From Chlorobium sp. (GTDB lineage Bacteria; Bacteroidota; Chlorobiia; Chlorobiales; Chlorobiaceae): a DNA stretch of 32,168 bases. Where the stretch lies: assembly GCA_005843825.1 (NCBI GenBank), contig SZXX01000046.1, positions 1 to 32,168 on the forward strand. The letters run 5' to 3'. The notes beneath the pieces were generated by a model that saw only the letters and a list, made by a program, of their open reading frames with translations, did no database searches and was not told the DNA's origin. This document shows positions 1 through 8,959 of the stretch, one piece after another; position 1 is the first letter of the stretch; each line of letters starts with the position of its first letter. Made by a program: the position numbers and the translations under genes.

Positions 1-355
1 AAAAAGAAAACCGTTGCGTTATCACTTTTCAATTACAATCAAGCCTCAGGTTGTCAGCAATACCAGTATCCAAAACCTTCAGCTTCTTATCTATCTCGTA
101 ACGCAATGCAAATGATTACTTTCAAAATCTATGGAAAAACACCTTAAAAGTCAGCTTTAAAAAAGGCAATTAGCCAAACAAATCACCAGATATACCAGTG
201 AGTAAAATAAGAAAATTTATTTAATAATAAATAGTTTTTGCCGGAGCATTAATCCCCTATTGTTTTATTATACAGTATGAAAGCCCTTTCCTCAAGCATT
301 TTTGAGCAATGAACCGGCAATGACAAACCTTTCAATCAGTAATACCTTGACCAGT
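1..355. other. AT-rich leader region, no gene seen
   Basis: No convincing coding region or RNA gene is visible before dapF. The stretch is AT-rich with many short stop-interrupted frames, and it may hold the dapF promoter. No clear hairpin followed by a T run was found. Confidence 0.5.
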
Positions 356-1153
356 ATGGATATCACGTTCAGCAAGTTGTCAGGAGCTGGCAATGACTTT
401 ATTGTTATAGATAACAGAGACCTTTCTATTAATCTGTCCCCTGCACAGATCAATACGCTTTGTACCAGAAGAACAGGAATTGGAGCTGACGGACTTATTC
501 TCATTGAACCCTCCCTGACCCATGCATTCAGCATGAAATACTTCAACGCAGATGGATTTATCGGATCAATGTGCGGAAATGGCGGGAGGTGCGCTGCATA
601 TTTTGCATACACCATAGGAATTCCCTTATCCTCAAATGGGTATGCATTTGAAGCCAACGGCAACCGCTATGATGCCTGGATTACCGGTACAGAAACCGTC
701 AGACTAAGAATGCTGACACCACGGGAGTTTAGAAACAACATCGAAATAGAGGGATTAGTCTGCCATTTTGTCAACACAGGCTCCCCACATGCCATTATTT
801 ATACTTCAAACCTGAAAACCGCCAGTGTTACAGGAACCGGGCGCACGATCAGGCATAGAACCGATATTTTTCCAGAAGGCACTAACGTCAATTTTATCGA
901 GATCACCTCGCCTGATTCTCTTTCCATCCGCACATTTGAACGCGGCGTTGAAGATGAAACCCTTGCCTGTGGCACTGGAGCCGTTGCAGCTGCCTTGATG
1001 AGCTATCGACTTGATAAAATTACATGCACAACTGTACAACTCACTGTAAAAAGTGGAGATACCCTTGAAGTCCAGTTCAATGATGCAATGGATGAAGTGT
1101 TCCTTACCGGTCCTGCAAAAATCGTCTACAAGGGCAGTTTTTCCATTGAATAA
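356..1153 (+). CDS. dapF: diaminopimelate epimerase
   Basis: DapF interconverts LL- and meso-diaminopimelate in the cytoplasm, the last step before meso-DAP enters peptidoglycan and lysine synthesis. From the ATG at 356 the protein has 265 residues, close to the usual family length. The N-terminal KLSGAGNDF motif is present. Both catalytic cysteines are visible: Cys73 in SMCGNGGRC and Cys205 in LACGTGA. The frame stays open upstream to a TTG at 302 and an ATG at 320. I chose 356 because family members begin a few residues before the KLSGAGND motif. No strong Shine-Dalgarno sequence decides between the starts. The gene ends 34 bases before the dehydrogenase gene on the same strand, so the two may be co-transcribed. 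Confidence 0.95.
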   Translation: MDITFSKLSGAGNDFIVIDNRDLSINLSPAQINTLCTRRTGIGADGLILIEPSLTHAFSMKYFNADGFIGSMCGNGGRCAAYFAYTIGIPLSSNGYAFEANGNRYDAWITGTETVRLRMLTPREFRNNIEIEGLVCHFVNTGSPHAIIYTSNLKTASVTGTGRTIRHRTDIFPEGTNVNFIEITSPDSLSIRTFERGVEDETLACGTGAVAAALMSYRLDKITCTTVQLTVKSGDTLEVQFNDAMDEVFLTGPAKIVYKGSFSIE

Positions 1154-1187
1154 AAAATCTCTCCGCATTTTAGAGGATAGTATACTT

Positions 1188-2450
1188 ATGAAACAGAACC
1201 TCCTGCCCGAACAACTTTCTTATAACTCCGCTCAGAAGCAGCTTGAAGAAGCGGCCGCCATCATTAAGCTCGATCCAGCAGCTTATGAACTTCTCCGGCG
1301 CCCTTTAAGGGAACTGCATATTACTATTCCGGTAAAAATGGATAACGGTAGCACGAAAATCTTTGAAGGGTTCCGTGTACAGCATAATGATGCAAGGGGA
1401 CCGAACAAGGGTGGAATCCGCTTTCACCCTGAAGAGACTATCGATACCGTAAGAGCTTTAGCCTCATGGATGACCTGGAAAACCGCTGTCATGGATATTC
1501 CTCTCGGAGGAGGAAAGGGTTGGGTTATCTGCAATCCGAAAACCATGTCCACCGCCGAACTCGAACGGTTGTCGAGGGCTTATATCCGCCAGCTCGGAAG
1601 CTTCATTGGCCCTGAAAAGGATATTCCGGCACCGGATGTTTACACTACGCCGCAAATCATGGGCTGGATGGCTGATGAATACTCCGTCTTGCAGGGTAAA
1701 AACGCATTCGGAGTCATCACAGGAAAACCTCTGGCACTTGGCGGCTCAGCCGGAAGAGGTGATGCCACTGCAAGAGGAGGGATCTATTGTGTACGGGAAG
1801 CCGCTGGAACGCTTGGCCTGAACCTTTCCGGAGCAAGAGCTGCAATCCAGGGCTACGGCAATGTCGGTTCTTACACCCACAAGCTCGCCGTTGAACTTCT
1901 TGGCATGAAGGTGATTGCTGTTTCAGATTCCAAAGGGTTCATTTATAACCCCGATGGTTTTCTCTATGAATCGCTGATGGCGTATAAAAAAAAGACGGGT
2001 TCAGTAACAGGCTTTCCCGGATCTGCATCGATTTCTGATAAAGAACTTCTGGAACTCGATGTTACAGTTATCTTTCCTGCAGCACTGGATTCTGTTATAA
2101 CAGCGGCAAATGCTCCGGATATAAGAGCGAAAATTATCGCTGAACTTGCAAACGGTCCGACCACCCCTGAAGCCGACACCATTCTTTACAATAAAGGGGT
2201 TTATATCATTCCCGACCTCCTCTGCAATGCCGGAGGCGTAACAGTCTCATATTTTGAAATGGTACAGAACTCCTATGGGTACTATTGGGAAGAAGAGCAG
2301 GTGCTGCAGCGCCTCGAAAAGAAAATGAAAACCGCATTTCTGGCTGTACAGCAAACAAGTCAAACCTATAATGTGCACAATCGACTTGCCGCGTACATTG
2401 TAGCAATCAAACGAGTGGCTGAAGCTATGAAGCTGAGAGGATGGTATTAA
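1188..2450 (+). CDS. gdhA: Glu/Leu/Phe/Val dehydrogenase, probably glutamate dehydrogenase
   Basis: This NAD(P)-dependent amino acid dehydrogenase would reversibly convert 2-oxoglutarate and ammonia to glutamate, in the cytoplasm. The protein has 420 residues from the ATG at 1188, which has a GAGGAT ribosome site about 9 bases upstream. The open frame extends back to 1053 inside dapF, but that part is not a plausible N-terminus. The N-terminal dimerisation/catalytic domain shows [11 protein letters not shown] (residues 71-81), the catalytic-lysine segment PLGGGKGW (105-112) and PAPDV (147-151). The Rossmann nucleotide-binding motif is GYGNVG near residue 222. The C-terminal [11 protein letters not shown] segment is typical of glutamate dehydrogenases and favours glutamate over leucine. 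The residue after GGGKG is Trp rather than the usual Gly. Cofactor choice cannot be read with confidence. Confidence 0.92.
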   Translation: MKQNLLPEQLSYNSAQKQLEEAAAIIKLDPAAYELLRRPLRELHITIPVKMDNGSTKIFEGFRVQHNDARGPNKGGIRFHPEETIDTVRALASWMTWKTAVMDIPLGGGKGWVICNPKTMSTAELERLSRAYIRQLGSFIGPEKDIPAPDVYTTPQIMGWMADEYSVLQGKNAFGVITGKPLALGGSAGRGDATARGGIYCVREAAGTLGLNLSGARAAIQGYGNVGSYTHKLAVELLGMKVIAVSDSKGFIYNPDGFLYESLMAYKKKTGSVTGFPGSASISDKELLELDVTVIFPAALDSVITAANAPDIRAKIIAELANGPTTPEADTILYNKGVYIIPDLLCNAGGVTVSYFEMVQNSYGYYWEEEQVLQRLEKKMKTAFLAVQQTSQTYNVHNRLAAYIVAIKRVAEAMKLRGWY

Positions 2451-2466
2451 AGCAACATCTTATGGC

Positions 2467-2865
2467 CTAATTCACCCGACTTTTCTGAGCCTTGGCTGCT
2501 AAGGCGGGAGAAATAAGCATAAGCAGTACCCCAAAAACCATCAATCCACCTTTGGCAATATTGTAGTCAGAAAGGATGCGTTCCAGCGAATAGCCGAAAA
2601 AGTAGCCGAGAGTGAACTCGAAGATAAGGGTAAGCACTACCCATAGTGCACCTACCTGAAGCTGCTGCCGATATGATCCGGGACCAAACCACCGGATGCA
2701 GAGCCATGCGATCGTAAAAATAATGGCGGAACCGACCGCCATCCCGATCTGGTGCGAGAGCAGCTCGCCAATCCGGGGAACCAGAAAAAGCCGCCGCAAA
2801 GTTCCATGAACCGATTCAGCAACGGCAATCAAAAGCCAGACATAAACAGCTCTTTTCCAGTTCAT
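2467..2865 (-). CDS. small membrane protein downstream of ribB
   Basis: This is an unrecognised 132-residue protein with about four hydrophobic segments, roughly residues 5-20, 40-60, 68-90 and 102-122. It ends in a short basic tail, so it is probably an inner-membrane protein. The start chosen is the ATG at 2865, one base after the ribB stop codon, with a purine-rich site (AGGAG) about a dozen bases before it. A longer start at 2922 would overlap ribB and is less likely. The tight junction suggests translation coupled to ribB, and therefore FMN riboswitch control. A role linked to riboflavin is an inference from position only. No transporter motif is recognised. Confidence 0.75.
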   Translation of the reverse strand: MNWKRAVYVWLLIAVAESVHGTLRRLFLVPRIGELLSHQIGMAVGSAIIFTIAWLCIRWFGPGSYRQQLQVGALWVVLTLIFEFTLGYFFGYSLERILSDYNIAKGGLMVFGVLLMLISPALAAKAQKSRVN

Positions 2866-2866
2866 C

Positions 2867-3526
2867 TCAAGCCACCTGCTCCTGAAGTTCGCTCCGTTCG
2901 CGCCATGCAACAATGTCTTCAATTGTTAGAACAGGATAGCCGTGCTTTTCAGCAAATGCAATAGTTTGCAACATATCAGCCATTGTTCCATCGGGATTGG
3001 TAAGTTCGCAAAGAACACCGGAGGGATTGAGTCCGGCAAGCCTCATTAGATCAACGGTGCCTTCTGTATGACCTGGCCTTTCCAGCACTCCGCCTGATCG
3101 GGCACGTAAAGGGAAAATATGGCCGGGTTGACGAAGGTCAGAAGGACGGGCATGCTCGGCAGAAGCAACTCTCACGGTTTGAACACGATCAGCGGCCGAC
3201 ACTCCGGTTGTTACCCCTTCGGCGGCTTCAATGGAGACTGTAAATGCCGTCTGAAAGCCGCTGGTATTGTTGGACACCATCATGGGCAGTTCAAGAGAAC
3301 GAATTTTTTCATCGGTCATGCAGAGGCAGACAATGCCGCTGCATTCGCGAATCATTTGAGCCATCTGAGGCACAGTAACAGACTGGGCTGGAAAAATAAG
3401 ATCTGCTTCGTTTTCACGATCGGGAGAATCGGCAACAAGCACCCCTTTTCCTGCACGAAGAGCAATGAGGGCGTGCTCAACACGCTCAAAACAATCACCA
3501 AATTTTTGAATAAGAATCTGATTCAC
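2867..3526 (-). CDS. ribB: 3,4-dihydroxy-2-butanone-4-phosphate synthase
   Basis: RibB converts ribulose 5-phosphate to 3,4-dihydroxy-2-butanone 4-phosphate and formate, supplying the four-carbon unit of riboflavin. The protein has 219 residues, like stand-alone RibB, with no GTP cyclohydrolase II domain fused. Diagnostic motifs are the [12 protein letters not shown] acidic metal-binding loop, [30 protein letters not shown] and [11 protein letters not shown] chose the GTG at 3526 because the following residues ([10 protein letters not shown]) align with the N-terminus of E. coli RibB (MNQTLLSSFG). The frame runs upstream to 3610, but that ATG lies inside the riboswitch. No strong Shine-Dalgarno sequence precedes the GTG, which fits translational control. 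The partner ribH lies elsewhere in the window, at 17354-17821. Confidence 0.95.
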   Translation of the reverse strand: MNQILIQKFGDCFERVEHALIALRAGKGVLVADSPDRENEADLIFPAQSVTVPQMAQMIRECSGIVCLCMTDEKIRSLELPMMVSNNTSGFQTAFTVSIEAAEGVTTGVSAADRVQTVRVASAEHARPSDLRQPGHIFPLRARSGGVLERPGHTEGTVDLMRLAGLNPSGVLCELTNPDGTMADMLQTIAFAEKHGYPVLTIEDIVAWRERSELQEQVA

Positions 3527-3598
3527 TGGCAATAGGGATTTAAATTTTACAATTGCAAATAGTTGAATCAGGGCGCAGGAATGCTGGAAGGCTTCCTT

Positions 3599-3741
3599 AT
3601 CCTCTATCATCCGGACTCTGACCGTCGGCTTTGGATTTTAACCAAATCTGCTGACCTTCCGTTGAAAACGGAAGCGCTCGCGGGCTTACCGGTCAAGTGC
3701 CGGAATACCGCCGGTGGGGATTTTCACCCCGCCCCGAGAAC
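3599..3741 (-). promoter_or_regulatory. FMN riboswitch (RFN element) upstream of ribB
   Basis: On the minus strand the conserved RFN core is easy to follow: CGGGGCGGGGTGAAA, then CCCCACCGGCGGTAT, AGCCCGCGAGCG, a variable hairpin, GGTCAGCAGATTTGGT, TCCAAAGCCGACGGT and AGAGTCCGGATGA. The ends GTTCTC and GAGGAT can pair to form P1. RFN elements bind FMN and switch off downstream riboflavin genes by early termination or by hiding the ribosome site. About 70 bases separate the aptamer from the ribB start. I see no strong T-run terminator there, so translational control is more likely, though this is not certain. Confidence 0.96.
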
Positions 3742-4046
3742 AAGCTTTAAAAAAATATTAGACTGCAGAAAAAACAGCGCCAAAAAGATACACAAGGTAC
3801 CTGAGAGTTCAAAGCAATGCACTGTTTCTCAGTATACTTTCATGCATCGTTTATCGTCCCCCAAAAAAAATCAACCGCTCTTATACATCGAAACTTCATT
3901 TTTTTTCATCAATGCCGGAGAACTTTTTGTAGCCACTCTTGCTTTATTTCTTCTTAAAGACATACTTTCCTGATCAATGAGTATATTTTTTACTGATCAG
4001 CAGTGACAATTCAGATAACCCTTAATTAAAACCGGAGAATAATTTT
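3742..4046. other. intergenic region between FMN riboswitch and rubredoxin
   Basis: This roughly 305-base stretch should hold the divergent promoters for the ribB unit (minus) and for rubredoxin (plus). A frame that stays open through it and across the riboswitch has no protein-like character. The one structured element seen is the interrupted palindrome CTGATCA...TGATCAG at 3970-3999. Confidence 0.5.
3970..3999. promoter_or_regulatory. interrupted palindrome upstream of rubredoxin, possible operator
   Basis: CTGATCA at 3970-3976 is matched by its reverse complement TGATCAG at 3993-3999, with 16 mostly A/T bases between. It lies about 50 bases before the rubredoxin start, where an operator or promoter is expected. 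The regulator is not known, and chance occurrence in AT-rich sequence is possible. Confidence 0.3.
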
Positions 4047-4211
4047 ATGCAAAAATGGGTATGTGTTCCTTGCGGCTATGTCTATGATCCTGAAGTTGGT
4101 GATCTTGACAGCGGAATTGAACCAGGAACTCCCTTTGAGAGTCTTCCTGACGATTGGGTATGTCCTGTCTGCGGAGTTGACAAGACATTGTTTGAGCCAT
4201 ATAACGACTAG
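4047..4211 (+). CDS. rub: rubredoxin
   Basis: Rubredoxins are small one-iron electron carriers acting in the cytoplasm, for example in oxygen or superoxide detoxification. The ORF encodes 54 residues, the classical rubredoxin size. The four iron-binding cysteines are Cys6 and Cys9 (CVPCG) and Cys39 and Cys42 (CPVCG). The conserved aromatic/acidic core is also present ([17 protein letters not shown]). The start ATG at 4047 is preceded by GGAG with 10-base spacing. The gene stands alone, followed by a hairpin terminator at 4241-4274. It is short enough to be lost in length-filtered gene calling. Confidence 0.96.
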   Translation: MQKWVCVPCGYVYDPEVGDLDSGIEPGTPFESLPDDWVCPVCGVDKTLFEPYND

Positions 4212-4240
4212 AAAGAGAGCATATCACCGATTGGCTTATA

Positions 4241-4274
4241 CAGAAAAACGCCCGGGATACGGAGCGTTTTTCTG
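4241..4274. terminator. bidirectional hairpin terminator between rubredoxin and mtgA
   Basis: CAGAAAAACGC (4241-4251) pairs perfectly with GCGTTTTTCTG (4264-4274) around a 12-base loop. The stem carries A/T runs that give U-rich 3' arms on either strand. It sits between the convergent rubredoxin (plus) and mtgA (minus) genes, so it probably ends transcription from both sides. Confidence 0.75.
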
Positions 4275-4301
4275 TTATATATATTCATTGAGCGACCACA
4301 A

Positions 4302-5198
4302 TCAGGGCTTCGGTGAACCGGAGGAATTTTCTGGCACACCACCTTCTCCTTTTCCTGCAGGAACAGTACTTTTATTTTCAGAACTTTTGCCTGCCGTACT
4401 ATCTGCTGAGACAGCCTGATCAATAAGATATTCCGGAACACCAATCACAACAGAATCCACCGGAACGACATCGGGCTTAACGGTCATGACCTCCTTATAA
4501 TCAGGTACGAAAACGCCCCTCTTTCGCATGATGGCATAGATGATTCTTGAACGATTGCGAACGTAGGAAGAAGATCCGACAGGAGAAAATTTAATCGGGT
4601 TCGGAAGTATTGATGCAAGTTTTGAAGCCTGTTGTGCTGTTAATCGGGCCGCACTGACCCCATAGTAATGTCGAGCTGCCTGATCAATACCAAAAATGCC
4701 GTCACCCCATTCGACAAGGTTAACATAGAGCTCAAGAATCCTGCGTTTTGAAAGTTTTTTTTCAATTCGCCACGTAAGAATAGCCTCCTTGATTTTTCGA
4801 ACCGGGTTTTTTGAAGAGGAGAGATAAAGATTTTTGGCAAGCTGCTGGCTGATTGTACTCCCACCCATTTTAAATTTCTTTGCGGCAATGTCTTTTTCGA
4901 TGGACCGCTCAATAGCCTGGTAATCAAATCCCTCATGCTTCCAGAACTTGTCGTCTTCAGCAATCAGAACCGCCTTGATGAGATTGGGAGAAACATTGTT
5001 CAGCGATACCCATTTCTGCTGAATTTTTTTATCGGTGAGCCCTTGCTCTTTCCATTCAGCCTCACGACTCTCCATAAAAGCTGTTTTTACCGGATTTTCG
5101 TCCACAAGCTTTCCTACATCTGGTAACACAAAGTATCGGGCGATATCGGCAAAGAACAGCAAGAGCAGAATGCTGATTATAATCCTGATAAGCTTCAT
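4302..5198 (-). CDS. mtgA: monofunctional peptidoglycan glycosyltransferase
   Basis: This GT51-family enzyme polymerises lipid II into glycan strands in the periplasm. It has 298 residues. An N-terminal signal-anchor helix spans about residues 4-25. The catalytic glutamate is Glu81 in AEDDKFWKHEGFD. GGSTISQQLAKNLYL (112-126) and KRRILELYVN (151-160) are the further GT51 motifs. No transpeptidase domain follows, so this is the monofunctional type. After about residue 235 there is an unusual tail of some 60 residues, rich in Ser, Gly, Pro and Lys, that looks disordered. Most MtgA proteins are shorter (about 230-245 residues). The enzyme appears to be transcribed alone, ending at the shared hairpin at 4241-4274. 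Confidence 0.93.
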   Translation of the reverse strand: MKLIRIIISILLLLFFADIARYFVLPDVGKLVDENPVKTAFMESREAEWKEQGLTDKKIQQKWVSLNNVSPNLIKAVLIAEDDKFWKHEGFDYQAIERSIEKDIAAKKFKMGGSTISQQLAKNLYLSSSKNPVRKIKEAILTWRIEKKLSKRRILELYVNLVEWGDGIFGIDQAARHYYGVSAARLTAQQASKLASILPNPIKFSPVGSSSYVRNRSRIIYAIMRKRGVFVPDYKEVMTVKPDVVPVDSVVIGVPEYLIDQAVSADSTAGKSSENKSTVPAGKGEGGVPENSSGSPKP

Positions 5199-5466
5199 CC
5201 GTCTATACGATTAAAGGCTCTCAATAAAAATAAATGTGCTGGTAAAATACCAAATATGAAAGACATGCAATGACATGAACGTCAAAATTCTTTATCGACC
5301 TTACGGCTTGATAAGCAAATTCCCTGCAAGTCAGTTCTTCTGCCGGCCTATCAGTTATGACAAGATGAAGAATATCGAGACATGAGTTGTGTACAAGACG
5401 GAAATATAGCTGGTAGAGGGATTGCTTGAAAAGCATCCAGCCTGAACAAAATGGAGTGTTGAAAAG

Positions 5467-5539
5467 TGCCCTCGGGCAGACTCGAACCGCCGACCTACAG
5501 TTTAGGAAACTGTTGCTCTATCCACTGAGCTACAAGGGC
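5467..5539 (-). tRNA. tRNA-Arg (anticodon CCT)
   Basis: The minus strand folds into a full cloverleaf of 73 bases. The acceptor stem is GCCCTTG/CGAGGGC with discriminator A. The D arm contains AGCTCAGTGGATAGAGC. The anticodon stem ACAGT/ACTGT holds the loop TTCCTAA with anticodon CCT (4-6 bases in from 5501), which reads the Arg codon AGG. The T arm is GGCGGTTCGAGTCTGCC. No CCA is encoded. It lies 46 bases after the mutL stop on the same strand. Confidence 0.96.
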
Positions 5540-5585
5540 ATGGGTTCAAATTTAGTATTTTTGAACAAACTTGCAACCACCTGTG

Positions 5586-7466
5586 TTATTTTCTCCCGAA
5601 CATCCTGTCAAGCTGGTCGAGTGAAAGCTTGATGATAACGGGTCTGCCATGGGGGCACGAGTATGGCTCACGGGTAGCAAAAAGATTGTCAATCAGTGTC
5701 CGCATCTCTTCAAGAGAGAGCTTTTGACCTGCCATAATGGCATTGCGGCACGAATATGACTTTGCAAGATTGTCACGTTTGTCGGGCTTAAGCCGTGAGG
5801 CATTATCCTGATATTCAGCAATCATATCCTGCAGAATGGTGACTTCAGTCCCCGGCTTAACATCCTGCGGCACTCCCTCTATCATAACTGTTTGTTTGCC
5901 GAACATCCTCAAATTAAAACCAAGACGGTTAAGATCTTCACGGATCTCCTCAAAAACCTCGAACTCCCAGGGACGAAACTCCACCTTTTGAGGAAAAAGC
6001 AGCTGCTGGGAGTTAGGAACATTCTGGCTCATCACATCCACCGCACGTTCGTACAGTACCCTTTCATGGGCAACATGCTGATCAATGATCATCAATCCGG
6101 TCCTGATCTGGCAGATAAGATATTTGTTATGAAGCTGCCAGATTTTAGGCTCGGTTTCCTGGGGGTTTGGAACTGCTTCATCTTCGCTGAGACGGGAAAG
6201 CAACAGGGAAGAGAGCACATAATCGCCTTCGCGTAGCTCACGATCCGGCAAGACATATTCCGAAGCAGATTGAGGCGAAAACATATCCTCCTGTTTTAAA
6301 GCGGAAGGCCTTGAAAAGGAAGGGTCATCAAAGGCACCTGCCCTGTAATTCGCATAAAGGTCACGGGTTGACATGGAGCGGTTCGGTATATCCTGAAACG
6401 CAAGTTTTCTGAACGATATTTCCTGAGTGGGCGCAGGGGAAAATTCGTCGTTTTCACGAGCTTGAATGTCAGGAGAAAAATCCTGCAACTGGATAGAGCG
6501 CTTCAGAACAGGATAGAACATATTGCGGACACTTCGTTCATCATCAAACCGGATCTCAAGCTTTGCAGGATGCACGTTTACATCAACCCGTGAAGGATCA
6601 ATTCCAATAAAAAGCAGCACAAAGGGAGTCTGTCGCTCAACAAGCAAGTCACCATAAGCCTGCTGAACCGCCTGTGATAACATTCGATTCTGGACAAGCC
6701 GGCGATTGATAAAAAAATACTGGTCCAGTTTCCGGCGTTTCTGCATAACGGGCTTTCCAAGAAATCCCCTGATAGAGAGATAATCGTTCTCTTCAGAGAG
6801 CTCAATCATGCTGGCGGAAAAATCGTTGCCGTAAAAAACATTCAGCCGCTCCAGAATGTCGGGAGTCTTCAAATGAAAAAGTTCCTCGTCATCGCTATAC
6901 ATCCGCCACTCAATCTCCGGATATGCCAATGCGAACGATTTTACGATTTCAAAAATATGCTGATACTCGGTAGCGTTAGACTTCAGAAACTTCCGCCTGG
7001 CAGGCACATTGTAAAACAGATTCCTGACACTGATTGTCGTCCCCGGCTCTCCCTGTACCTCTGATTCCTCGGCAAGGATTCCCCCCTCGTAACGGAGCCT
7101 CAACCCAAGCAGCTCTTTTGCCGTACGGGTTTTCAATTCAAAATGTGAGACCGATGAAATACTTGCAAGCGCTTCACCCCTGAAACCCAGGCTCTGAAGA
7201 GTATCGAGATCTTCCACCCCTGTAATTTTACTGGTAGCAAAACGCTCAACACACAAAAGTGCATCCTCCCGCAACATCCCTGCCCCATTATCCACAATCC
7301 GGATCAGTTCCTTTCCTGCATCCTTTATAGAAACAGTTATTTTATCCGCACCGGCATCAATGCAATTTTCAATAAGCTCCTTAACAACTGAGGCCGGGCG
7401 TTGAACAACCTCCCCTGCAGAAATTTTGTTTGCTACTATATCTGGTAATCTTGCAATTAATGCCAT
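5586..7466 (-). CDS. mutL: DNA mismatch repair protein MutL
   Basis: MutL couples mismatch recognition by MutS to strand removal. The protein has 626 residues. The GHKL ATPase domain is at the N-terminus: Glu32/Asn34 in ELIEN, DNGAG (59-63) and GFRGEAL (94-100). A variable linker covers about residues 330-435. The C-terminal dimerisation domain carries a nicking-endonuclease site: DQHVAHERVLYE (462-473), a variant of DQHA-x2-E-x4-E with Val for Ala, then SCR (572-574) and CPHGRP (604-609). This is the intrinsic-endonuclease type of MutL, found in bacteria that lack MutH, so strand incision is probably done by MutL itself. It lies downstream of cinA and upstream of the tRNA-Arg gene on the same strand. 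Confidence 0.97.
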   Translation of the reverse strand: MALIARLPDIVANKISAGEVVQRPASVVKELIENCIDAGADKITVSIKDAGKELIRIVDNGAGMLREDALLCVERFATSKITGVEDLDTLQSLGFRGEALASISSVSHFELKTRTAKELLGLRLRYEGGILAEESEVQGEPGTTISVRNLFYNVPARRKFLKSNATEYQHIFEIVKSFALAYPEIEWRMYSDDEELFHLKTPDILERLNVFYGNDFSASMIELSEENDYLSIRGFLGKPVMQKRRKLDQYFFINRRLVQNRMLSQAVQQAYGDLLVERQTPFVLLFIGIDPSRVDVNVHPAKLEIRFDDERSVRNMFYPVLKRSIQLQDFSPDIQARENDEFSPAPTQEISFRKLAFQDIPNRSMSTRDLYANYRAGAFDDPSFSRPSALKQEDMFSPQSASEYVLPDRELREGDYVLSSLLLSRLSEDEAVPNPQETEPKIWQLHNKYLICQIRTGLMIIDQHVAHERVLYERAVDVMSQNVPNSQQLLFPQKVEFRPWEFEVFEEIREDLNRLGFNLRMFGKQTVMIEGVPQDVKPGTEVTILQDMIAEYQDNASRLKPDKRDNLAKSYSCRNAIMAGQKLSLEEMRTLIDNLFATREPYSCPHGRPVIIKLSLDQLDRMFGRK

Positions 7467-7621
7467 ACGCTATAAAAGGGAACTATGTGCTTGTCGTAAA
7501 CCGTGTGAAAAATTTTATCTGTCCCGTAAGTTATCGATAAAACAGACTCTTTTTTTGGAAAATGAGAATAAATTTTGCCTGTGATACTCTTCCGGACAAT
7601 CATCCTATTTTTCCCTGATAC

Positions 7622-7649
7622 AAAAAAAAGAGCTCCCTTAAGGGGAAAC
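7622..7649 (-). terminator. possible weak terminator after cinA
   Basis: On the minus strand a short palindrome, CCCTTAAGGG (7635-7644), is followed after five bases by eight T. The stem is short and would have a minimal loop, so the call is tentative. Its position, within 50 bases after the cinA stop, is right for a terminator. The rest of the 219-base cinA-mutL gap shows nothing gene-like, and probably holds the mutL promoter. Confidence 0.3.
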
Positions 7650-7685
7650 ACGCTCGAAGCCGGTGAGAAAAAAAACCGCAGTACT

Positions 7686-8948
7686 TTAAAGCGAAGCGCC
7701 ACTTAAGCACTCCCATAGTTCACGAAGGGCAGCTTCGCTGAAACGGAACTTGTTGCGTTCACGATCTCCCTGCATAAAGAGTGTTTTGGAGAGTACCGTC
7801 CCCGACGTTTTCCTGGCAATCGCCAGACAAACCATACCGACAGGCTTTTCAGGGGAGCCTCCAGATGGCCCGGCAATACCTGTTGTCGCAACAGCAATAT
7901 CGGCCCCGCTTTTTTCCAGACATCCTTTTGCCATAGCCCGGGCAACCTCTTCGCTCACCGCGCCAAAAGATTCAATGAGCTCTTTCTGCACCCCCAGAGT
8001 CTTTTGTTTTGCCTGATTGCTGTACGTCACAAAACCCTGAAGAAAATACATTGATGAACCCGCCACATCGGTCAAGCGGCTGGCTACAAGTCCCCCTGTG
8101 CATGATTCGGCAACCGCCACCGTCATACCGTTTTCTGCAAGCATCCTGCCGATCGTCTCTTCAAGAGTAATATCGCTGGTGGCAAAAATAAATGCGCCTG
8201 CCCTGTGAATAATAGCATCAACAACGCTGCTATTATCGCGATCAACATCTTCCCTGTCCCGACCAATGGTACTGATCATCAGGTTTACACCTGCAGCATG
8301 GGGCAGATAGGCAAGAGTTGTTCCCTCCGGCAGACGATCTTCAATATCAACAATCATCTCAGCCAGAGTAGACTCGCCGATCCCAATTGTTTTTACCGGC
8401 GTATGTCGAATTACTGTGGAGGAAAGTGCAGCAAAATAAGGAAGTACTGTAAGCTCCATCATCGCCTGCATTTCTGAGGGAACTCCGGGCATCAGAACAA
8501 GATAATGATTGCCCAGACGCTCTCCGCACCGGATAATCATTCCTGCAGCTGTCCCCTTCGTATTTGGAATTACGTGGGATCCTTCGATCACCATTGCCTG
8601 ATCACGGAGTGAATCGGATATCTCTACTCCTCGCAGTTTCATCCTGTTGGTCAGATTCCGATAGGCATCCTCGCTCAACTCAAGCCCTCTGTGGAGAAGT
8701 TCCTGGACAGCTTTTCGCGTCCGGTCATCTCTTGTTGGACCGAGACCTCCCGTAACAAGCACTATGTCAGCCCGTTCAAGCGATTCAGTTAACACTGAAA
8801 CCATCTCAGGCTCAAGATCAGAACAAGAGACAATTCTACCCACCGGTACCCCTATTCCTGCAAGAGCTCCAGCAATAAAAGCCGCATTGGTGTTTACCCG
8901 CTGACCTTTAAGAAGTTCATCCCCTATGGAAACAATTTCTGCGCGCAT
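7686..8948 (-). CDS. cinA: CinA-family protein (NMN deamidase / ADP-ribose pyrophosphatase type)
   Basis: CinA proteins take part in pyridine nucleotide recycling by deamidating nicotinamide mononucleotide, and were first named as competence/damage-inducible. The protein has 420 residues, the normal full length. The N-terminal molybdopterin-binding-like domain shows [16 protein letters not shown] and [11 protein letters not shown]. The C-terminal PncC amidase domain, from about residue 270, shows [20 protein letters not shown] and GIAGPSGG. The start at 8948 lies 11 bases after the thrA stop, so cinA is probably co-transcribed with thrA. No recA is adjacent, unlike the classical competence arrangement. 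Confidence 0.94.
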   Translation of the reverse strand: MRAEIVSIGDELLKGQRVNTNAAFIAGALAGIGVPVGRIVSCSDLEPEMVSVLTESLERADIVLVTGGLGPTRDDRTRKAVQELLHRGLELSEDAYRNLTNRMKLRGVEISDSLRDQAMVIEGSHVIPNTKGTAAGMIIRCGERLGNHYLVLMPGVPSEMQAMMELTVLPYFAALSSTVIRHTPVKTIGIGESTLAEMIVDIEDRLPEGTTLAYLPHAAGVNLMISTIGRDREDVDRDNSSVVDAIIHRAGAFIFATSDITLEETIGRMLAENGMTVAVAESCTGGLVASRLTDVAGSSMYFLQGFVTYSNQAKQKTLGVQKELIESFGAVSEEVARAMAKGCLEKSGADIAVATTGIAGPSGGSPEKPVGMVCLAIARKTSGTVLSKTLFMQGDRERNKFRFSEAALRELWECLSGASL

Positions 8949-8959
8949 GTTTTGTTCTT

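Noticed and set aside
3563..3973. Plus-strand 136-residue frame upstream of rubredoxin
   Set aside because: It runs antisense through the FMN riboswitch and into AT-rich intergenic DNA, with no protein-like pattern.
5221..5436. Minus-strand 71-residue frame between mtgA and the tRNA
   Set aside because: No ribosome site, no recognisable motif and no operon link. It cannot be told from chance in AT-rich sequence, although a small gene is not excluded.
5426..5632. Plus-strand 68-residue frame containing TRTADL
   Set aside because: It is antisense to the tRNA-Arg gene and the end of mutL. Such spurious peptides are a common product of reading through tRNA complements.
7457..7702. Minus-strand 81-residue frame between cinA and mutL
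   Set aside because: It overlaps the ends of both neighbours and lies across a possible terminator. Composition looks random.
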